From: Bacillus_BD sp963708895
GTDB taxonomy: Bacteria > Bacillota > Bacilli > Bacillales > Cytobacillaceae
DNA: 64,000 bases
Direction of reading: 5' to 3'
NCBI GenBank assembly: GCA_963708895.1
Contig: CAVPUE010000010.1
Coordinates: 1-64,000, forward strand
Both the position numbers and the translations under genes were made by a program. The notes under the pieces are model-generated. The model saw only the letters and a list, made by a program, of their open reading frames with translations. It was not told the origin of the DNA and searched no databases. This document shows, piece by piece, positions 7,716 to 16,927 of the stretch; within the stretch, counting starts at the first letter, position 1, and every line of letters starts with the position of its first letter.

Positions 7716-8465
7716 TTAGTACTTCTGCATTTGAGATAAATACCTTTTTTGCTTTTCTAACCCTTCCTTAGCCGAAGTACCTTGAACCTCTAAAACGATG
7801 AAATCTTTACAGAATTCATGATTGCTTTTCAGATTAATATTTGAGATTTGGTCTGAAAGTATACTAGCAATTTTACTCCATTGATTTTCAACATTACTTT
7901 TTAATAAATAAGAGGCTGGTTTCTTATTTTCGATAATATCTATTATAGAATGTATAGCATCTTGAACGTAGATTGCGTCCCCCGTCCATTCTCTATCTTC
8001 TACTGTATGACTTACATTTGACTGATAAAGAGCCTTATGAAAAAGAAAATTCGCTGGTTGCCACGGGCCATAGATAGTAGGTAAATAGACGATATAGGGA
8101 CTATTGATCTCTTTCATACATTCTTGGATGGGCATGATTGTGACTGAGTGAACTAGTTGTTCCTGTGGTAAATTAGAATGAACCATTTCTAAAAATTTTT
8201 GCTCTTGTCGTTTCATGTAAAAACTATAATAATCCAGAAAAATAAATGTGTCCTTTTGAGAAAAATCGAAAGAAGAAAGAAAGCTTTCATCTTTTTCCTG
8301 GAAATTACTGTTTCTTCCAATTAATAGTCGCTTTTCATCCACTACATGGTCAGAAGTATCGATTGGAAGATCAACTCCATATACCTCCATTCCTTCTTGC
8401 AATAGAGCTTCACAAAGGTGGAACCCGATAAACTCATAAACACCAACAATGATTGCCTTGTCCAT
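7716..8465 (-). CDS. yjaV: YjaV-like Rossmann-fold (epimerase-type) protein
   Basis: A 249-aa protein with an N-terminal nucleotide-binding fold of the NAD-dependent epimerase/dehydratase kind, IIVGVYEFIGFHLCEAL, but the glycine motif is loose (GVYEFIG). An epimerase-like YLPTIYGPWQP lies in the middle; a clear YxxxK catalytic pair is not seen. Catalytic activity is therefore doubtful. It matches yjaV by position between yjaU and med. The start codon directly follows the T run of a terminator-like hairpin whose 3' arm carries the ribosome site. Confidence 0.7.
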   Translation of the reverse strand: MDKAIIVGVYEFIGFHLCEALLQEGMEVYGVDLPIDTSDHVVDEKRLLIGRNSNFQEKDESFLSSFDFSQKDTFIFLDYYSFYMKRQEQKFLEMVHSNLPQEQLVHSVTIMPIQECMKEINSPYIVYLPTIYGPWQPANFLFHKALYQSNVSHTVEDREWTGDAIYVQDAIHSIIDIIENKKPASYLLKSNVENQWSKIASILSDQISNINLKSNHEFCKDFIVLEVQGTSAKEGLEKQKRYLSQMQKY

Positions 8466-8511
8466 AAAAAAACCCCCATGCTAATGATTCACTATCATCA
8501 TATGCATGGGG
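8466..8511 (-). terminator. Terminator hairpin abutting the yjaV start codon
   Basis: On the minus strand CCCCATGC and GCATGGGG pair around a 22-nt loop and are followed by seven Ts, then directly by the yjaV ATG (8465). The only good ribosome site for yjaV, GGGGG (8473-8477), is in the 3' arm. The hairpin can end the yjaU transcript and also hide the yjaV ribosome site. Confidence 0.65.
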
Positions 8512-8550
8512 TAACCGTATCTTTACACTCTAGATCAAAATTCAATTTCC

Positions 8551-9288
8551 TTATAAAATAATTTCGTTTTTCTTCAAAAAGTCTTTAATTGGAGCTGCCA
8601 TCTGTAATCTTTTCTCAGGAACCATATAACAGAGCGAAATGGGTGCCTTTTCATCTTCCCATTGCAACGACAATTGATTTAACAATTGGGATTGTTTATA
8701 AGCTCGACTATCTGACAGTACATGAATAATCTTAACTGGAATATTTGTTGTAAAACTCCACGTTTCATGATTTTCTTTAACCATATTAATGATTTGTTCT
8801 CCACTCTTATGGTAGGATTTTGAAAGCTCTTTTATCATTTTTTTATAAAAGAATTTTCGATCCTTTTCTAACTCTAATTGATGGTTCAACGAAAGGATTG
8901 GATTTAATAGTACAACAGAGCGAATACAATCATCCATTTCATCTATTAGCTTTAAAGCAACTAAAGCACCCATCCCTTCTGCCAGGATGTGAATTTTATG
9001 ATTTAAAATTTCTGTACGGATTACATGTTGATATAATCTTTTGGATAAATGAACAGCTTCGTGACTACCCCAATTTTTCCCATATAAATTACTATAAAAA
9101 ACCGTATAACCAGCATCAAGAAAAGAATGTAACAGTACTGATTTCCCTTCATTTTGCAACCAATAGCTCGTTTTCGAATCAACAAAATGTCTTTCATCAC
9201 CAATGATGTGGACACCGAAACCTTGAGGTCTTCTAGGATAATGAATAACATTCCATTCGGTATCCAATTGAAAGTTCCGGTTCTCCAT
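8551..9288 (-). CDS. yjaU: YjaU-like alpha/beta-hydrolase-fold protein
   Basis: A 245-aa protein with the order of an alpha/beta hydrolase: strands around GFGVHIIGD and YTVFYSNLYG, then an elbow AEGMGALVAL. The elbow residue that is normally Ser is Gly105, so the classic nucleophile is missing and hydrolase activity is doubtful. The start is ATG 9288 after AAGGGGAA; the frame extends 21 codons further into a sequence resembling the end of the MITE-like element. It lies in the med-yjaV-yjaU-yjzD block as in B. subtilis. Confidence 0.75.
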   Translation of the reverse strand: MENRNFQLDTEWNVIHYPRRPQGFGVHIIGDERHFVDSKTSYWLQNEGKSVLLHSFLDAGYTVFYSNLYGKNWGSHEAVHLSKRLYQHVIRTEILNHKIHILAEGMGALVALKLIDEMDDCIRSVVLLNPILSLNHQLELEKDRKFFYKKMIKELSKSYHKSGEQIINMVKENHETWSFTTNIPVKIIHVLSDSRAYKQSQLLNQLSLQWEDEKAPISLCYMVPEKRLQMAAPIKDFLKKNEIIL

Positions 9289-9522
9289 CAAATGATTCCC
9301 CTTTTTCTTATTTAATGTTGGCTCTTTTCTCAAAGTAAATAGCAATTTCAATCCTTATGATTAATTTATGAGAGTAAAATCAAAATGAATAGGGAATAGC
9401 CTAATGTTTAGGATAAAATTGGAATAAATTCATAATTTATAAGGTTTTTGAAAGTTTCTTTATAAATTTCTGCCAATATGGTAAAATATTTTGTAGAGAG
9501 ATAAGATTATGAGGTGAATTCT

Positions 9523-9711
9523 GTGCGTTATATAATGACAATGTTTTGGGCTATTTTATTAATGTTTATGCTTACATATGTAGTAAGTGCGATGGTTGGT
9601 GTTGCATTCAACGTGCAAATTGCGTTAACCATAGGGGTTGTAGCAGCGATTTTAGTTTACATCATCCCACTCATACTACCGCAACCAGCTAAACAAGATG
9701 AGGCGCATTAA
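9523..9711 (+). CDS. yjzD: YjzD, DUF2929 small membrane protein
   Basis: A 62-aa protein with two membrane helices (about residues 6-25 and 32-52) and a short polar tail, matching DUF2929/YjzD in length and layout. The start is GTG 9523, six bases after GAGGTG; an in-frame GTG at 9514 lies inside that ribosome site. The function is unknown. It converges with clpB on a shared terminator. Confidence 0.85.
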   Translation: MRYIMTMFWAILLMFMLTYVVSAMVGVAFNVQIALTIGVVAAILVYIIPLILPQPAKQDEAH

Positions 9712-9731
9712 ACAAATTCGCTCTTCAATCG

Positions 9732-9770
9732 AAACAAGTCATTCTGTTCTAACAGAATGACTTGTTTTAA
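9732..9770. terminator. Bidirectional terminator between yjzD and clpB
   Basis: A perfect 15-bp stem, AAACAAGTCATTCTG with its complement, has a 6-nt loop and T runs in both directions. Confidence 0.8.
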
Positions 9771-9809
9771 TTTTACTTCATATATTTAAATTAAGATACA
9801 TTTATTTCC

Positions 9810-12407
9810 TCATTCTATTTCAAAGCCAATATCATTATTTTGTACGACAATCGTTACTTGCTGACTTTCTCGAATTTCTCCTGCAATAATACTTCGTGCA
9901 ATCTTCGTTTCAAGATTTCTTTGAATAAATCGTTTTAATGGTCTAGCACCATATACGGGATCAAAACCATTTTCTGCAATATATTCTTTTGCTTCATCAT
10001 TTATACTTAATTTTATTTGTTGTTCTGATAATCGAGCTTGCAATTCCTTCATTAGTTTCACGACAATCTCTTTAATATTTTGTAATGTTAATGGTTTAAA
10101 TAGGATAATTTCATCTACCCGATTTAAAAATTCTGGTCGAAAATGATTTTTTAATTGCCCCAAGACTAGATCACGAGTTTCCTCAGCAATCTCTTCTGTA
10201 CCTTTGTTCCCCTCTAAAAGGAATTGAGATCCAAGATTTGATGTCATAATAATGACTGAATTTTTAAAGTTGACCACTCTTCCCTGAGAATCGGTAATTC
10301 TACCGTCATCGAGAACCTGCAGGAGAATATTAAACACTTCCGGATGTGCTTTTTCGATTTCATCAAGTAATATAACGGAATACGGTCTTCTTCTAACGGC
10401 TTCTGTTAATTGCCCTCCCTCTTCATAACCAACATATCCAGGAGGTGCACCAATCAATCTTGATACAGAATGCTTCTCCATATACTCTGACATATCAAGG
10501 CGAATGATTTGTTCTTCACTGTCAAATAAGCTTTGGGCTAGTGCTTTTGCAAGTTCCGTTTTCCCTACACCTGTCGGACCTAAGAAAATAAACGAGCCAA
10601 TTGGACGTTTCGGATCATTAATTCCTGCTCTTGCTCTTAACACTGCATCTGAAACAAGACCAACGGCTTCATCTTGACCAATGACACGCTCGTGTAGAAT
10701 ACTCTCTAAGCGCAGAAGTTTTTCTCGTTCACCTTCAACTAATTTCGTTACAGGAATTCCTGTCCAACGAGCAACAATAGAAGAAATCTCGTCTTCGGTC
10801 ACTTCTTCCCTTAATAATTTATCTCCTTGCTTTTCATTAACCTCTGCTTCTAATCCCTTTAATTCTTTTTCTAAAGCTGGAATCTTGCCATGACGAAGTT
10901 CTGCCGCTTTATTTAAATCATATTCATTTTCTGCATGCTCTAATTCTCGGCGCAACTTTTCCAATTGTTCTCGTTTTTCTTGAACTTTGTGGATCCCTTC
11001 TTTTTCTAGCTGCCATTTTGCTCTCATCGTATTTGCTTGATCGCGACATTCAGCCAATTCCTTTTGTAGAGACTCTAATCTTTCCTTACTAGCTTCATCT
11101 TTTTCTTTTTCTAAGGCCGCTTCTTCAATTTCCAACTGCATGACTCTTCTCGTGACTTCATCTAATTCTGTTGGCATCGAGTCAATTTCAGTTCGAATCA
11201 TCGCACATGCTTCATCAATTAAATCAATCGCTTTATCTGGTAAGAAGCGATCTGTAATATATCGATCAGATAAAGTAGCAGCAGCAACGATCGCACGATC
11301 ATGAATATTGACCCCATGATAGATTTCAAAACGCTCCTTCAACCCTCTTAAGATCGAAATGGAATCTTCAACATCTGGTTCTTGAACGAGCACTTGTTGA
11401 AAACGGCGCTCTAATGCAGGATCTTTTTCAATATATTTACGGTATTCATCAAGAGTCGTTGCTCCTAGACAATGAAGTTCCCCGCGCGCAAGCATCGGCT
11501 TTAACATATTACCTGCATCCATTGCCCCTTCTGTTTTCCCTGCACCGACAATCGTATGAATTTCATCAATAAAAAGTAAGATGCGACCGTTACTTTTTTT
11601 CACCTCATTTAAGACGGCTTTTAATCGTTCCTCGAATTCTCCTCTAAATTTTGCTCCTGCAATTAATGCACTCATATCAAGTGAAAAAATCGTCTTATCC
11701 TTTAAACCTTCTGGTACATCTTTTCTCACAATCCGCTGTGCTAATCCTTCTACAATTGCTGTTTTTCCTACTCCTGGTTCCCCGATTAAGACAGGGTTAT
11801 TTTTTGTTTTTCTTGATAATATACGAATTACATCGCGAATTTCACTATCTCGGCCAATAACAGGGTCCATTTTACCTGCTTGAACCTCTTCCACTAAATC
11901 TCGACCATATTTTTTTAACGCTTCATAGGTGCTTTCTGGATTTTGTGATGTCACTCTTTGATTCCCCCTAATCTCTCTAATAACCTCTAACACCCTTTTT
12001 AAACTGATCCCTTTTGATTTGAAATCATTTCCTATTTGGGATGGAAGGGAAATAGATGCTAATAAAATATGCTCTACTGACATGTAGTCATCATTAAATT
12101 GTTTCATAAATTTTTCTGCTTCAGCGAGCACTCTTTGTAAGCCATTTGTAATGTATAGTTTTCCTTGTTCGACGCCACTCCCAGTTACTTGAGGCTTTTT
12201 CGAGAGGATTTGTTGTAGTCCTTCTTTGATATCTTTTACTCCAATATTCATTTTTTCCAAAATGGAGAGGATCAAGCTTTCATCATCCTCAAGCATCGCG
12301 ATATATAAATGAACTTCATCAACCTCTTGATGCTGTTCTCTTACAGCGATATTTTGGGCATTCATAATCGCCTTTTGCACTTTTTCCGTCATTGAATTAA
12401 TATCCAT
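9810..12407 (-). CDS. clpB: ClpB ATP-dependent disaggregase
   Basis: A hexameric AAA+ chaperone that dissolves protein aggregates with DnaK. The protein is 865 aa. It has the N-domain repeats, AAA1 with Walker A GEPGVGKTAIVEG, a long coiled-coil middle domain (about residues 405-525, rich in Lys/Glu) and AAA2 with Walker A GPTGVGKTELAK. There is no ClpP-binding loop, and the middle domain is the long ClpB type rather than ClpC. A perfect CtsR operator overlaps the ribosome site. clpB is absent from B. subtilis 168 but present in many other bacilli. Confidence 0.96.
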   Translation of the reverse strand: MDINSMTEKVQKAIMNAQNIAVREQHQEVDEVHLYIAMLEDDESLILSILEKMNIGVKDIKEGLQQILSKKPQVTGSGVEQGKLYITNGLQRVLAEAEKFMKQFNDDYMSVEHILLASISLPSQIGNDFKSKGISLKRVLEVIREIRGNQRVTSQNPESTYEALKKYGRDLVEEVQAGKMDPVIGRDSEIRDVIRILSRKTKNNPVLIGEPGVGKTAIVEGLAQRIVRKDVPEGLKDKTIFSLDMSALIAGAKFRGEFEERLKAVLNEVKKSNGRILLFIDEIHTIVGAGKTEGAMDAGNMLKPMLARGELHCLGATTLDEYRKYIEKDPALERRFQQVLVQEPDVEDSISILRGLKERFEIYHGVNIHDRAIVAAATLSDRYITDRFLPDKAIDLIDEACAMIRTEIDSMPTELDEVTRRVMQLEIEEAALEKEKDEASKERLESLQKELAECRDQANTMRAKWQLEKEGIHKVQEKREQLEKLRRELEHAENEYDLNKAAELRHGKIPALEKELKGLEAEVNEKQGDKLLREEVTEDEISSIVARWTGIPVTKLVEGEREKLLRLESILHERVIGQDEAVGLVSDAVLRARAGINDPKRPIGSFIFLGPTGVGKTELAKALAQSLFDSEEQIIRLDMSEYMEKHSVSRLIGAPPGYVGYEEGGQLTEAVRRRPYSVILLDEIEKAHPEVFNILLQVLDDGRITDSQGRVVNFKNSVIIMTSNLGSQFLLEGNKGTEEIAEETRDLVLGQLKNHFRPEFLNRVDEIILFKPLTLQNIKEIVVKLMKELQARLSEQQIKLSINDEAKEYIAENGFDPVYGARPLKRFIQRNLETKIARSIIAGEIRESQQVTIVVQNNDIGFEIE

Positions 12408-12419
12408 ATCAAAGCCTCC

Positions 12420-12451
12420 TTTGACCTTTTTTGACCTTTAATACTATTATA
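12420..12451 (-). promoter_or_regulatory. CtsR operator and -10 box of clpB
   Basis: 12420-12436 reads, on the minus strand, GGTCAAAAAAGGTCAAA, a perfect direct-repeat CtsR operator. It starts next to the ribosome site GGAGG. A TATAAT at 12446-12451 lies upstream with a poor -35. Bound CtsR would block both elongation and ribosome access, giving heat-shock control. Confidence 0.88.
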
Positions 12452-12495
12452 TCCTTTTTACCGTTAATTTAAAAGTTAGAAGAGAATCAAAAACA

Positions 12496-12526
12496 CAAAA
12501 AAGACCACCGTACTTCTGGTGGCCTC
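12496..12526 (-). terminator. Terminator of yjzC
   Basis: On the minus strand GGCCACC / GGTGGTC forms a stem followed by TTTTTT, just after the yjzC stop. Confidence 0.8.
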
Positions 12527-12534
12527 TAAACAAT

Positions 12535-12714
12535 TTAAGGTTTTCTTTGATACGTCCAAAGACGTTCGTCATTCGAATTTTCTGGGAAAGCATCTCCAGC
12601 CTTCATCTTAAGTCTTTTTGGGTTATTAACAGTACTGCCTGTATCACCAATCTCAATATAGATTCCATTATTTGGTGCTTTTTGTCCTGGACGGAATTGT
12701 CGACTTTGACCCAT
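12535..12714 (-). CDS. yjzC: YjzC small protein
   Basis: A 59-aa hydrophilic protein. The start MGQSRQFRPGQKAPNNGIY and the ending LWTYQRKP match B. subtilis YjzC almost residue for residue. There is no membrane segment or signal. A G-rich ribosome site, GGGGGA, precedes the ATG, and its own terminator follows. The function is unknown. It lies between clpB and argF, as yjzC neighbours argF in B. subtilis. Confidence 0.88.
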   Translation of the reverse strand: MGQSRQFRPGQKAPNNGIYIEIGDTGSTVNNPKRLKMKAGDAFPENSNDERLWTYQRKP

Positions 12715-12803
12715 TTTTATTCCCCCTTCATTTTGTTCCTTGTTATTATGGCTTATTTACGAACCATTCATGAAGGAAAATAAGGGAAATACATTTCAAA
12801 AAT

Positions 12804-12837
12804 ACAATGCCATTCGTATGCATACGAATGGCATTGT
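12804..12837 (-). terminator. Terminator of carAB-argF: 34-bp perfect palindrome
   Basis: ACAATGCCATTCGTATG and its exact complement abut with no spacer, so the RNA must open its own loop at the centre. On the minus strand it is followed by ATTTTTG. It lies 11 bp after the argF stop. Confidence 0.75.
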
Positions 12838-12848
12838 CATAAAAACAA

Positions 12849-13814
12849 TTATGATAAAAGCGCAACTAATAAGGCTTTTTGAGCATGTAGTCTGTTTCCT
12901 GCTTCTTGGAATACAACTGAATGATCACCATCAATCACTTCTGATGTTACCTCTTCACCACGGTGAGCAGGAAGGCAATGTAAGAAAATAAAATCCTCTT
13001 TTGCATGCTTGACAAGTTCTCCATTTACTTGATATTTAGAAGCGAATGCATTCATTCTTTCTTCATTTTCTTTTTCCTGTCCCATACTCGTCCATACATC
13101 TGTGTAAATGACGTCTGCATCTTTTACTGCTTCGATTGCATCTTCTGTAATCACAATGTTTGCCCCTGTTTCTTTAGCAAAGTTAAGCGCCATTTCTGTT
13201 ACTGCTTCGTTCGGTTTATATCCATCTGGACAAGCAATTGAAAAGTCCATTCCTACTTTAGCAGATGCAATCATTAAGGAATGAGCCATATTGTTTCCAT
13301 CCCCAATATAAGCCATCTTTAATCCTTTTAATTGTTCACCCTTTTGTTCTTGAATCGTTAATAAATCCGCTAATGCCTGACATGGATGGAATAAATCTGT
13401 TAGGGCATTAATCACTGGAATCGATGCATATTTGGCAAGTTCTTCTACCTTTTCATGTTCAAATGTACGGATCATAATTCCATCTAAATATTCGGATAGA
13501 ACTTGTGCCGTATCAGAAATCGGTTCTCCTCTACCAATTTGTAAATCATTGCTACTCAAGAATAGGGCATGACCACCCAATTGATACATGCCAGCTTCAA
13601 AAGAGACACGTGTTCTTGTTGAAGATTTCTCGAAAATCATTCCAAGTGTTTTTCCTTTTAAGGGATGATATGTTTCACCAGCAAGTTTTAGTTCTTTAAT
13701 CTTTTTAGCATTAGACAATAGCGCTAGTATTTCAAATTGACTAAAATCCGCCAGTGTTAAAAAATCTTTTCCTGTTAAATTTAATTCTTGCTTTTCAGTC
13801 GTATTTACTGACAT
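12849..13814 (-). CDS. argF: Ornithine carbamoyltransferase
   Basis: Makes citrulline from ornithine and carbamoyl phosphate. The 321-aa protein has the carbamoyl-phosphate motif SSTRTR and the ornithine/carbamoyl loop HCLPAHRGEE. Its ATG overlaps the carB stop by one base (TAATG), so it is translationally coupled as the last gene of carA-carB-argF. The catabolic arc cluster is absent, so the biosynthetic assignment is safe. Confidence 0.97.
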   Translation of the reverse strand: MSVNTTEKQELNLTGKDFLTLADFSQFEILALLSNAKKIKELKLAGETYHPLKGKTLGMIFEKSSTRTRVSFEAGMYQLGGHALFLSSNDLQIGRGEPISDTAQVLSEYLDGIMIRTFEHEKVEELAKYASIPVINALTDLFHPCQALADLLTIQEQKGEQLKGLKMAYIGDGNNMAHSLMIASAKVGMDFSIACPDGYKPNEAVTEMALNFAKETGANIVITEDAIEAVKDADVIYTDVWTSMGQEKENEERMNAFASKYQVNGELVKHAKEDFIFLHCLPAHRGEEVTSEVIDGDHSVVFQEAGNRLHAQKALLVALLS

Positions 13815-16800
13815 TATACATTCACGTCCTCTTTCTTCATATTGTACCAGTCTTCAATCGAATGAACGGTAAAGTCCTTAACCGTTAATGATTGTAAAAA
13901 AGCATATAAACTTTCTTTTTCAGAAAATGTGATCACCCTATTTTTCGTTGCAATGGCCCGAAGCTGTTTATCATCTTTCAGTCCACCTGGATTGTAGTAG
14001 GCAATTGTATTTGAATCCTTTAAAAGCGGTTCGACATTTTCTTCTGCTAAAACGAGTTTCGAACCTGATTGAGCTGCGACTTCATGGTAATCTTCCAGTC
14101 CATCGTTTGAACTTACAAGAATAACATTCCCCGTTTTGTTCTTTAAAGTAACATGAAAAGCCTTTTTCAACGCTTCATTTAAATTATCTGCGATGGCAAT
14201 TCCTTCTCCTGTTGAGCGCATTTCAGCACTTACTTTTGAATCAAGTCCGCTTAAAGCATAATTCGAAAATACAGGGAACTTCACACTAACATATGGAATT
14301 TCATTTTCATATTGTATTTCAGATTTAGACAAATGAACATTCCCCAACAGTATTCTTGTCGCCATTTGCACAATCGGCACACCCGTAACCTTACTCACAA
14401 TTGGAACCGTTCTACTTGCACGTGGATTGACTTCAAGTAAATAAACTTGGTCTCCATCCACGATGTATTGAATATTCATTAACCCTTTATAACCCAATTT
14501 TCGAACAATTTTTAACGCATAATCCTTCATTTTCGTCTTAGCCTTTTCAGTTAAGAATTGTGAAGGTAACATCGATAAACTATCACCTGAATGAACACCT
14601 GTTTTTTCAATATGCTCCATAAAAGCAGGTATACAAATATTTTTTCCATCTGCCACAAGGTCAAGCTCTGCCTCTGAAGCTTGCATAAATTGATCCACTA
14701 ATACTGGATATGCGTTATCATTATTTTGTAAATAAGCTTCCAGTTCCGTTCCATTATTAATTCTTTCCATCCCTTTTCCACCAATTACATAGGATGGTCT
14801 AATGATAACTGGATATCCTAGTTTGTGAACAAGTTTTGTGAATTGTTCATCATCATAAGCGATATCTCCTTGGATATGTGGAATTTGTAGTTGGTCTAAT
14901 AATTGATAAAATAAATCCCGGTCCTCTAACATATCGATTGTCTTTGAATTCGTTCCAAGGATCTTCACACCGTATTCTTCTAATTGTTTTGCCAAGTTTA
15001 ATGCCGTTTGACCGCCTAACTGGACAATTACTTCGGAAATTCCTTCTGTTTCAATGACATTTAAAATCGTTTCAAGAATTAATGGTTCAAAATAAAGCCG
15101 ATCTGCTGTTGTAAAATCTGTACTGACTGTTTCAGGATTATTATTAATCAAGATTGTTTCAATATTTTCCTTTTTCAGAGCAAGAACACCATGAACAGAG
15201 CAGTAATCAAATTCAATTCCTTGACCAATTCGAATCGGACCACTACCAATGATGGCTATTTTTCTTCGACTACTTGGAAGTTGTTCATTTTCACCAAAAT
15301 AACTTGAATAGTAATAATTCGACTGCGCTTCAAATTCAGCTGCACATGTATCAACCATTTTATAGACAGGAAGAATACCTAATTCCTTTCTTTTATGGCG
15401 GATTGCCGCTTCATCTATCCCCCACTGGGAAGCAATGAAACTATCACTAAATCCCTTTTCCTTCCAAGCTTGAAATTGTTCTTGTGTCACACTTTCAAGG
15501 GATGAAGACGATATTTCTTTTTCTTGCCCAATCATTAATTCAAAACATCTCAAGAAAAATAAATCAATACCCGTTTTCTCATGAATAGCTTCAATCGAAG
15601 TCCCTCTTCTTAAAAGTTCCATGATAACAAAAAAGCGTTGATCGTTTTGAGCTAATAATAACTGCTGCAATTCATTTTCACTGTAGTTACTTATTGAAGG
15701 TAGAACTAAATCATTGACATCAATTTCAAGTGATTGAATCGCTTTTAGTAATGCTCTTTCTAAATTGCGATCAATTCCCATTACTTCTCCTGTTGCTTTC
15801 ATCTGTGTGCCTAATTTACGCTCTAGTGAGGAGAATTTATCAAATGGCCATTTAGGAATCTTCACAACGACATAATCAAGCGTAGGCTCAAAGCTTGCAA
15901 ATGTATCTCCTGTAACCGGATTAATGATTTCATTTAATAAATAGCCGACAGATAGTTTTGCAGCCATTCTTGCAATCGGATAACCAGTCGCTTTTGAAGC
16001 AAGTGCAGATGAGCGGCTTACCCTAGGGTTTACTTCAATTAAATAATATTGCTTACTATTCGGATCTAAAGCAAATTGAATATTACAGCCTCCAATGATT
16101 TCTAAAGCTGAAACAATCTTGATTGATGCATTGCGAAGCATATGAAACTCTTCATCTGTCAATGTTTGTGATGGAGCAACCACGATGGAATCACCCGTGT
16201 GGATCCCAACAGGATCAATGTTTTCCATATTACAAATCGTAATACAAGTATTGTTGGAATCTCGGATCACTTCATATTCAATTTCCTTAAATCCAGCAAT
16301 ACTTTTTTCAATTAAACATTGATGGATTGGACTTTCCTTTAAACCACCTGAAACTAGCTTAACAAACTCTTCCTCTGTGGCTGCAATTCCACCGCCTGTT
16401 CCACCCAATGTATAAGCAGGGCGAATGATAATTGGATATCCTACTACTTCAGCAAAATCTAGCGCTTCCTGTAATTCATGAACAATGGTACTTTCAGGGA
16501 CTGGTTCATTTAATTCCTGCATTAAATTACGGAATAATTCTCGATCTTCCCCTTTTTTAATCGAATCAATTGAACTCCCGAGCAACTTCACCCCGTATTT
16601 GTCTAAAATACCTTTTTCACTTAATTGAAAAGCTAAATTTAGTCCTGTTTGCCCCCCAAGGGTTGCAAGCAAACCATCAGGATTTTCTTTTGCGATTATT
16701 TTCTCTAAAACATCAACCGTTAAAGGTTCAAAATAAATTTGATCTGCAAAGCTATGATCCGTCATAATCGTCGCAGGATTATCATTGACTAAGATAACTT

Positions 16801-16927
16801 TATAGCCGTCCTCTTTCAGTGCTAGACAGGCTTGAGTTCCCGCATAATCAAATTCTGCTGCTTGCCCGATCACAATCGGTCCAGAACCTATAACTAATAT
16901 TGAATGGATAGTTGTGTCTTTAGGCAT
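13814..16927 (-). CDS. carB: Carbamoyl-phosphate synthase large subunit, arginine-specific
   Basis: Builds carbamoyl phosphate from bicarbonate, ammonia and 2 ATP. The 1037-aa protein has two homologous ATP-grasp halves, beginning VIGSGPIVIGQ and IIGSGPIRIGQ. It is shorter than the usual pyrimidine form at the C-terminal allosteric domain (about residues 920-1037), as expected for the arginine isozyme. The ATG overlaps the carA end by eight bases. Its partner CarA lacks the glutaminase Cys, so this enzyme may depend on free ammonia. Confidence 0.96.
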   Translation of the reverse strand: MPKDTTIHSILVIGSGPIVIGQAAEFDYAGTQACLALKEDGYKVILVNDNPATIMTDHSFADQIYFEPLTVDVLEKIIAKENPDGLLATLGGQTGLNLAFQLSEKGILDKYGVKLLGSSIDSIKKGEDRELFRNLMQELNEPVPESTIVHELQEALDFAEVVGYPIIIRPAYTLGGTGGGIAATEEEFVKLVSGGLKESPIHQCLIEKSIAGFKEIEYEVIRDSNNTCITICNMENIDPVGIHTGDSIVVAPSQTLTDEEFHMLRNASIKIVSALEIIGGCNIQFALDPNSKQYYLIEVNPRVSRSSALASKATGYPIARMAAKLSVGYLLNEIINPVTGDTFASFEPTLDYVVVKIPKWPFDKFSSLERKLGTQMKATGEVMGIDRNLERALLKAIQSLEIDVNDLVLPSISNYSENELQQLLLAQNDQRFFVIMELLRRGTSIEAIHEKTGIDLFFLRCFELMIGQEKEISSSSLESVTQEQFQAWKEKGFSDSFIASQWGIDEAAIRHKRKELGILPVYKMVDTCAAEFEAQSNYYYSSYFGENEQLPSSRRKIAIIGSGPIRIGQGIEFDYCSVHGVLALKKENIETILINNNPETVSTDFTTADRLYFEPLILETILNVIETEGISEVIVQLGGQTALNLAKQLEEYGVKILGTNSKTIDMLEDRDLFYQLLDQLQIPHIQGDIAYDDEQFTKLVHKLGYPVIIRPSYVIGGKGMERINNGTELEAYLQNNDNAYPVLVDQFMQASEAELDLVADGKNICIPAFMEHIEKTGVHSGDSLSMLPSQFLTEKAKTKMKDYALKIVRKLGYKGLMNIQYIVDGDQVYLLEVNPRASRTVPIVSKVTGVPIVQMATRILLGNVHLSKSEIQYENEIPYVSVKFPVFSNYALSGLDSKVSAEMRSTGEGIAIADNLNEALKKAFHVTLKNKTGNVILVSSNDGLEDYHEVAAQSGSKLVLAEENVEPLLKDSNTIAYYNPGGLKDDKQLRAIATKNRVITFSEKESLYAFLQSLTVKDFTVHSIEDWYNMKKEDVNV

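Noticed and set aside
9320..9335. GGCTCTTTTCTCAAAG, identical to an end of the MITE-like element, as a fourth copy
   Set aside because: Only one end of about 16 bp is present, with no partner end or internal sequence nearby. It may be a remnant but cannot be supported as an element.
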